Assembly (NCBI GenBank): GCA_937892015.1
Contig: CALAUY010000111.1
Span: 1-16,483 of the forward strand
DNA length: 16,483 nt
Source of the DNA: an uncultured Bacteroidales bacterium
GTDB taxonomy: Bacteria > Bacteroidota > Bacteroidia > Bacteroidales > Paludibacteraceae
Reading direction: 5' to 3'
Shown here one piece after another: positions 13,410 through 16,483 of this stretch (the stretch's first letter is position 1; each line of letters starts with the position of its first letter). Position numbers and translations under genes: made by a program. The notes under the pieces are model-generated. The model searched no databases, was not told the origin of the DNA, and worked only from the letters and a program-made list of their open reading frames with translations.

Positions 13410-15359
13410 TCAGACGTGCTCCATTTGCTCCTTGACCATCTCTTTCACCATCTCGGCAAAAGCTTCAGGAGTCATCTGTCCCTTATCCTCTGCCCCTTGT
13501 TGACGCACGCTCACCAAGTGCTGCTCGGCCTCTTTCTCGCCCACAACAAGCATGAAGGGGATATGCTTGAGCTCGTTGTCGCGTATCTTGCGACCAATCT
13601 TCTCGTTGCGGTCATCAACGATAGTGCGAACACCTTGACGATCAAGGAACTGCGCCACTTCAGCAGCATAACCGTTGCTCTTCTCCGAGATGGGCAGTAC
13701 CGCCACTTGGTCGGGAGTCAACCATAGAGGGAACTTGCCGGCAGTGTGCTCTATCAGTACAGCTACAAAGCGCTCCATCGAACCGAACGGTGCACGGTGA
13801 ATCATCACCGGACGGTGCTTCTGGTTATCTTCACCCACATACTCCAACTCAAAACGTTGAGGCAACTGATAATCAACTTGTATGGTGCCTAACTGCCAAC
13901 GACGACCAATGGCATCTTTCACCATGAAATCGAGCTTGGGACCATAGAACGCTGCTTCGCCCGTTTCCATCCGCGCTTTCATCCCTTTCTCTGCGCACGC
14001 CTCGATGATGGCTCTTTCAGCAGTTGCCCAGTCCTCGTCAGAACCGATATATTTCTCGTGGTTGTTCGGGTCACGCAGCGAGATCTGCACCTCTACGTTC
14101 TCGTCCGTGAAATGGAACGTGGCAAACACACGACGAATGATGTCCATCACCTTGATGAACTCGCCTTTCACTTGGTCCGGACGGCAGAAGATATGTGCAT
14201 CATCTTGCGTGAACGAGCGAACACGCGTCAAACCGTGCAACTCGCCACTCTGCTCGTAACGATAAACTGTTCCGAACTCAGCGCAACGGAACGGCAAGTC
14301 ACGATACGAGCGAGGTTTGCTCGCATATATCTCGCAGTGATGCGGGCAGTTCATGGGTTTCAGCATGTACTCTTCGTCCTCTTCCGGCGTATGGATGGGC
14401 TGGAAACTGTCTTTGCCGTAATGAGCCCAGTGACCCGACGTCACGTACAACTGTTTACTACCGATATGCGGAGTGATAACCTCTTGATAACCATACTCTT
14501 TCTGTATCTTGCGAAGCATGTCTTGCAGACGTAGTCTGAGGTCAGTGCCTTTCGGCAACCAGATAGGTAACCCCTTCCCGACACGCTCAGAGAACATGAA
14601 GAGCTCCATCTCTTTGCCTATCTTGCGATGGTCGCGTTTCTTGGCCTCTTCCAGCATCAACAGATAGTCGTCCAACATCTTTTTCTTCGGGAAAGTGATG
14701 GCATAGACGCGCGTCATCATCGGTCGAGTGGCATCTCCACGCCAGTAAGCAGCTGCGCAACTCAGCACTTTCACCGCCTTGATAGGCGTTGTCGAGGGCA
14801 AGTGCGGACCACGGCACAAGTCCGTGAATGCGCCTTGCGTATAGGTGCTGATATGACCGTCTTCTAACTCGCTGATTAACTCACATTTGAACGTCTGACC
14901 ACGCTCCCCGAACCACTTCAGGGCATCTGCTTTGCTTATCTGACGCCGTTCCATGACCGATTTGGCTTGCAGCAACTCCATCATCTTCTTCTCGATGGCA
15001 GGGAAATCCGACTCTTTAATCACCTGACCCTCAGCGGGATAGACATCGTAGTAGAACCCGTTCTCGATGGCCGGACCAATGCCGAACTGAATCTCGGGAT
15101 ACAGCGCCTGCAAGGCCTCTGCCAGCAAGTGTGACGACGTGTGCCAAAAGGCGTGCTTACCCTCTGCATCGTCCCATTTGTACAACTGTATGGACGCATC
15201 GCGGTTAATCGGCATGTTCAGGTCTTGCGTCTCACCATCCACGCCCACTGCCAACACTTCCTGAGCCAATCGCTCTGAGATTGACTTTGCTATCTCCATG
15301 CCGGTCACTCCGGCCTCAAAATCACGGACACTCCCGTCCGGAAAAGTAATTTTTATCAT
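13410..15359 (-). CDS. thrS: threonyl-tRNA synthetase
   Basis: This class II synthetase charges tRNA-Thr and edits mischarged Ser-tRNA. It has 649 residues, the usual size. An N-terminal TGS domain (about 1-62) leads into the editing domain. That domain shows His73 and His77 in HTSSHLLAE, and Cys182 and His186 in LCRGPHLP, the same numbers as in E. coli. The catalytic core has the zinc ligands Cys338 (MNCPHHCEIY), His389 (DDAHIF) and His521 (MIHRAPFGSMERF). A C-terminal anticodon-binding domain (about 540-649) follows. All key residues are intact. The start at 15359 is set by the standard MIKITFPDGS opening. The gene has its own promoter and a leader of about 157 bases, listed separately. Confidence 0.98.
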   Translation of the reverse strand: MIKITFPDGSVRDFEAGVTGMEIAKSISERLAQEVLAVGVDGETQDLNMPINRDASIQLYKWDDAEGKHAFWHTSSHLLAEALQALYPEIQFGIGPAIENGFYYDVYPAEGQVIKESDFPAIEKKMMELLQAKSVMERRQISKADALKWFGERGQTFKCELISELEDGHISTYTQGAFTDLCRGPHLPSTTPIKAVKVLSCAAAYWRGDATRPMMTRVYAITFPKKKMLDDYLLMLEEAKKRDHRKIGKEMELFMFSERVGKGLPIWLPKGTDLRLRLQDMLRKIQKEYGYQEVITPHIGSKQLYVTSGHWAHYGKDSFQPIHTPEEDEEYMLKPMNCPHHCEIYASKPRSYRDLPFRCAEFGTVYRYEQSGELHGLTRVRSFTQDDAHIFCRPDQVKGEFIKVMDIIRRVFATFHFTDENVEVQISLRDPNNHEKYIGSDEDWATAERAIIEACAEKGMKARMETGEAAFYGPKLDFMVKDAIGRRWQLGTIQVDYQLPQRFELEYVGEDNQKHRPVMIHRAPFGSMERFVAVLIEHTAGKFPLWLTPDQVAVLPISEKSNGYAAEVAQFLDRQGVRTIVDDRNEKIGRKIRDNELKHIPFMLVVGEKEAEQHLVSVRQQGAEDKGQMTPEAFAEMVKEMVKEQMEHV

Positions 15360-15516
15360 TGCTCTAATCTTTCTATTCGTATTTCTATTCGTGTTTCTAT
15401 CCGTATTTCTATTCGTGTTTCTTTTCCCTTATCTTTTAAAACCTTTTTCTTGTCTTTACATAGTTCCCTTGCGTAGTTCCTTTGCATGCTACACTTCGGG
15501 TGCATTGTAACGTTTG
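15360..15516 (-). promoter_or_regulatory. long thrS leader with 12-base repeats and a small overlapping open frame
   Basis: From the predicted transcription start near 15516 to the thrS ATG, the mRNA has about 157 untranslated bases, compared with about 10-20 for the other promoters here. On the + strand, four 12-base copies of TTTCTATTCGTA/G fill 15370-15417. A small open frame could start at 15505 or 15487 and ends at a TGA (15358-15356) that overlaps the thrS ATG as ATGA. I see no T-box. Whether the leader controls thrS is inference. Confidence 0.45.
15370..15417. repeat. 12-base tandem array in the thrS leader
   Basis: Four copies read TTTCTATTCGTA, TTTCTATTCGTG, TTTCTATCCGTA and TTTCTATTCGTG, followed by a decayed fifth. 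Because 12 is a multiple of three, the array keeps any reading frame open. In the small leader frame it gives a repeated Arg-Ile-Glu pattern. Confidence 0.88.
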
Positions 15517-15522
15517 CGACTG

Positions 15523-15554
15523 CAAAGTTACAACATTTTTTTGACATATGCAAG
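15523..15554 (-). promoter_or_regulatory. thrS: Bacteroidetes-type promoter for thrS
   Basis: On the minus strand the -7 box TAACTTTG is at 15530-15523. A near-consensus -33 box CTTG is at 15554-15551, with a 20-base spacer. The flanking GCAAAGTTAC (15522-15531, + strand reading) is shared exactly with the tamL and HEPN-MNT promoters. The predicted start of transcription is near 15516. Confidence 0.75.
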
Positions 15555-15652
15555 CATTTTGGACAAAAAAAGCACTTTTCGTTCGAGAAATGCGCTCTTT
15601 TGGCAGAAAAACGACCGTTTATCCCGCAAAAACAGAATCAAATATGAACACG

Positions 15653-15706
15653 AATACACGCACAACGCACACACAATACACGCACAATACACGCACAACG
15701 CACGCG
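15653..15706. repeat. 11-base tandem array, unit AATACACGCAC
   Basis: Five units with an 11-base step cover this stretch: AATACACGCAC, AACGCACACAC, AATACACGCAC, AATACACGCAC and a partial AACGCACGCG. It lies just beyond the stop codon of the nucleotidyltransferase gene and upstream of the thrS promoter. The rest of the gap (15555-15652) is AT-rich and shows nothing that I can name. Confidence 0.8.
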
Positions 15707-15711
15707 TACCA

Positions 15712-16029
15712 TTATACAGCAATGCCGGTCTTAACCACTTCGCTATACCGTGGCGACCAATGATCTTCTGCCATCAGTACAGGTTCTATCAGCAAACTGA
15801 CCTCGCGGGTGTCGTGCCACAATGCTTTAGAGAGGTCATGTTTCTTATCCCCATAACTCGGCACAATTACTGCTACATCAATATCGCTGTCAGGTCCGGC
15901 GTAACCCTTGCTGTAAGAGCCGAACATCATAACGCGCGGCTCCTCCTCGAAACGAGGTGCTATTACCTGTTTGTATTGCCTTACGAGCCCGAGGGCCTCA
16001 TCGCGGCTAAGAGTTCGTCTTTTATCCAT
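15712..16029 (-). CDS. minimal nucleotidyltransferase (MNT), MntA-type antitoxin candidate
   Basis: This 105-residue protein belongs to the small DNA polymerase beta-like nucleotidyltransferases. In HEPN-MNT modules such proteins act as antitoxins by modifying the HEPN ribonuclease toxin. The nucleotide-binding signature is complete: GSYSKG at 37-42 and DSDIDVAV at 47-54, with metal-binding Asp49 and Asp51. The chain ends in TGIAV, so it seems full length. It lies 30 bases downstream of a stop-shortened HEPN fragment and shares its promoter. Because that HEPN gene is broken, this would be an antitoxin without its own functional toxin. The family is certain. The antitoxin role is inferred from the neighbour. 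Confidence 0.9.
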   Translation of the reverse strand: MDKRRTLSRDEALGLVRQYKQVIAPRFEEEPRVMMFGSYSKGYAGPDSDIDVAVIVPSYGDKKHDLSKALWHDTREVSLLIEPVLMAEDHWSPRYSEVVKTGIAV

Positions 16030-16059
16030 GATTGTAATTGTTTTGTTTCGTTGATCATC

Positions 16060-16170
16060 TCACATAAATGCCACGTACAACCAGCGCTTAGTATGATACA
16101 TCGCATCTGCCGTTGCGAGGTCATAATCAGCAATATCGAGCCAATATTGTATTTTCTCTTTAGGGGTCAT
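16060..16170 (-). pseudogene. HEPN-domain toxin (HepT-like), remnant with internal deletion
   Basis: A 36-codon frame from the ATG at 16170 to a TGA at 16062-16060 encodes the start of a HEPN domain. It has YWLDIADYDLATADAMY (residues 9-25) followed by RWLYVAFM, where family members continue with about 90 more residues including the catalytic Arg-Xn-His motif. Just after, in a different frame (16064 to 15981), the DNA reads CEMINETKQLQSWIKDEL, which looks like a HEPN C-terminal tail running into the nucleotidyltransferase gene. The simplest reading is an internal deletion that removed the catalytic middle and shifted the frame. The promoter upstream is intact, so the locus may still be transcribed. 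The tail assignment is from family memory, not a search. Confidence 0.75.
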
Positions 16171-16196
16171 ATGGTGTGATTCACTTATTTCGCCTG

Positions 16197-16228
16197 CAAA
16201 GTTACAACTATTTTTTCATATATGCAAA
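16197..16228 (-). promoter_or_regulatory. Bacteroidetes-type promoter for the HEPN-MNT remnant
   Basis: On the minus strand the -33 box TTTG is at 16228-16225 and the -7 box TAACTTTG at 16204-16197, with a 20-base spacer. Transcription should start near 16190, about 20 bases before the HEPN ATG. The surrounding sequence closely resembles the tamL promoter, including CATATATGCAAA. Confidence 0.82.
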
Positions 16229-16342
16229 TTTTTTAGCAAAAAAAACGAAAAAAAGTGCATTTTTAGGTGCTTTTTCTGTTGTTTTTGCTGTTCCCTTGCC
16301 ATTATTCGCCCTATTTGTCCCTCTGCTTCGGTACATACTTAA
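16229..16342. other. AT-rich gap without a recognisable gene
   Basis: This stretch upstream of the HEPN-MNT promoter holds A- and T-runs (16229-16300) and then unremarkable sequence. I see no promoter pointing right and no credible start codon context. Confidence 0.6.
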
Positions 16343-16459
16343 CTTCTCCCCTAAGGTAGGGGTGAAGCAAAAACCGCTTCGCTTTAGCGAACAGGTGCGG
16401 TTTTGCGATTGAAAGCCGGTGGCTTTCATAGAACTCCCTATACAGGGTCCCGCTTGCGG
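16343..16459. repeat. cluster of consecutive hairpins at the window edge
   Basis: At least five inverted repeats follow one another with almost no gaps. First, CTTCTCCCCTA (16343-16353) pairs with TAGGGGTGAAG (16357-16367) with one T-T mismatch. Second, GCAAAAACCGC (16367-16377) pairs with GCGGTTTTGC (16397-16406) with one bulged A, enclosing TTCGCT/AGCGAA (16378-16391). Third, GAAAGCC/GGCTTTC lies at 16411-16427. Fourth, CCCT/AGGG lies at 16436-16447. Fifth, CCGC/GCGG lies at 16450-16459. I see no convincing protein here. It may be a structured RNA, an interspersed repeat or an element boundary, and it is cut by the window end. Confidence 0.75.
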
Positions 16460-16483
16460 TGTAGGGGTACGACACACACGCTC

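Noticed and set aside
15360..15516. T-box riboswitch upstream of thrS
   Set aside because: I could not find the conserved T-box sequence or a terminator/antiterminator pair, and T-boxes are not expected in this phylum.
15514..16179. 221-residue open frame on the + strand
   Set aside because: It is antisense to the nucleotidyltransferase gene and the HEPN remnant, and has no domain or promoter of its own.
16176..16477. Short open frames on both strands over the promoter and hairpin cluster
   Set aside because: They are composed of A/T runs and inverted repeats, with low-complexity products. Structure at the nucleic acid level explains the region better.

Overview
The window looks like a chromosomal segment of a member of the Bacteroidales, probably Prevotella-like. 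The main reasons are promoters of the Bacteroidetes type (TTTG, a 20-base spacer, then TAnnTTTG), a lipid-anchored TamA relative (TamL), start codons without clear Shine-Dalgarno sequences, and protein families typical of this order. Most of the content is ordinary housekeeping and envelope genes.

Left part (1-1856, + strand): a 9-base tandem array lies before a secreted, beta-rich protein of unknown function. A 7-base tandem array follows it, then a lipoprotein metallophosphoesterase. These genes converge on a long minus-strand block.

Centre (1913-12185, - strand): eight tightly packed genes, probably one operon, read tamL, rnhB, a polysaccharide deacetylase-like gene, sppA, lpxK, purine nucleoside phosphorylase, an MsbA-like ABC transporter, and a secreted C45-type Ntn-hydrolase. 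Gaps are at most 21 bases and several genes touch or overlap. The theme is envelope biogenesis (outer-membrane assembly, lipid A phosphorylation and export, signal-peptide clean-up), with rnhB and the phosphorylase carried along.

Divergent promoter (12200-12247): the operon and a TrmH-family RNA methyltransferase gene are driven from back-to-back promoters whose two -33 boxes are the arms of one perfect 16-base palindrome. The methyltransferase carries an unusual in-frame 7-residue repeat expansion between its knot motifs.

Right part (13068-16483): a repeat-rich gap with three unrelated 11-base tandem arrays and a long inverted repeat precedes thrS (- strand). thrS has a leader of about 157 bases containing a 12-base array and a small open frame that overlaps the thrS start as ATGA. 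Further right is a decayed HEPN-MNT (HepT/MntA type) toxin-antitoxin locus. The nucleotidyltransferase is intact, but the HEPN gene is reduced to its first 36 residues plus an out-of-frame tail. The window ends in a dense run of hairpins.

No clearly new multi-gene system is visible. The best leads are the toxin-stripped HEPN-MNT relic, the hairpin array at the right end, the palindromic divergent promoter, the thrS leader, and the recurrence of unrelated 11-base arrays.
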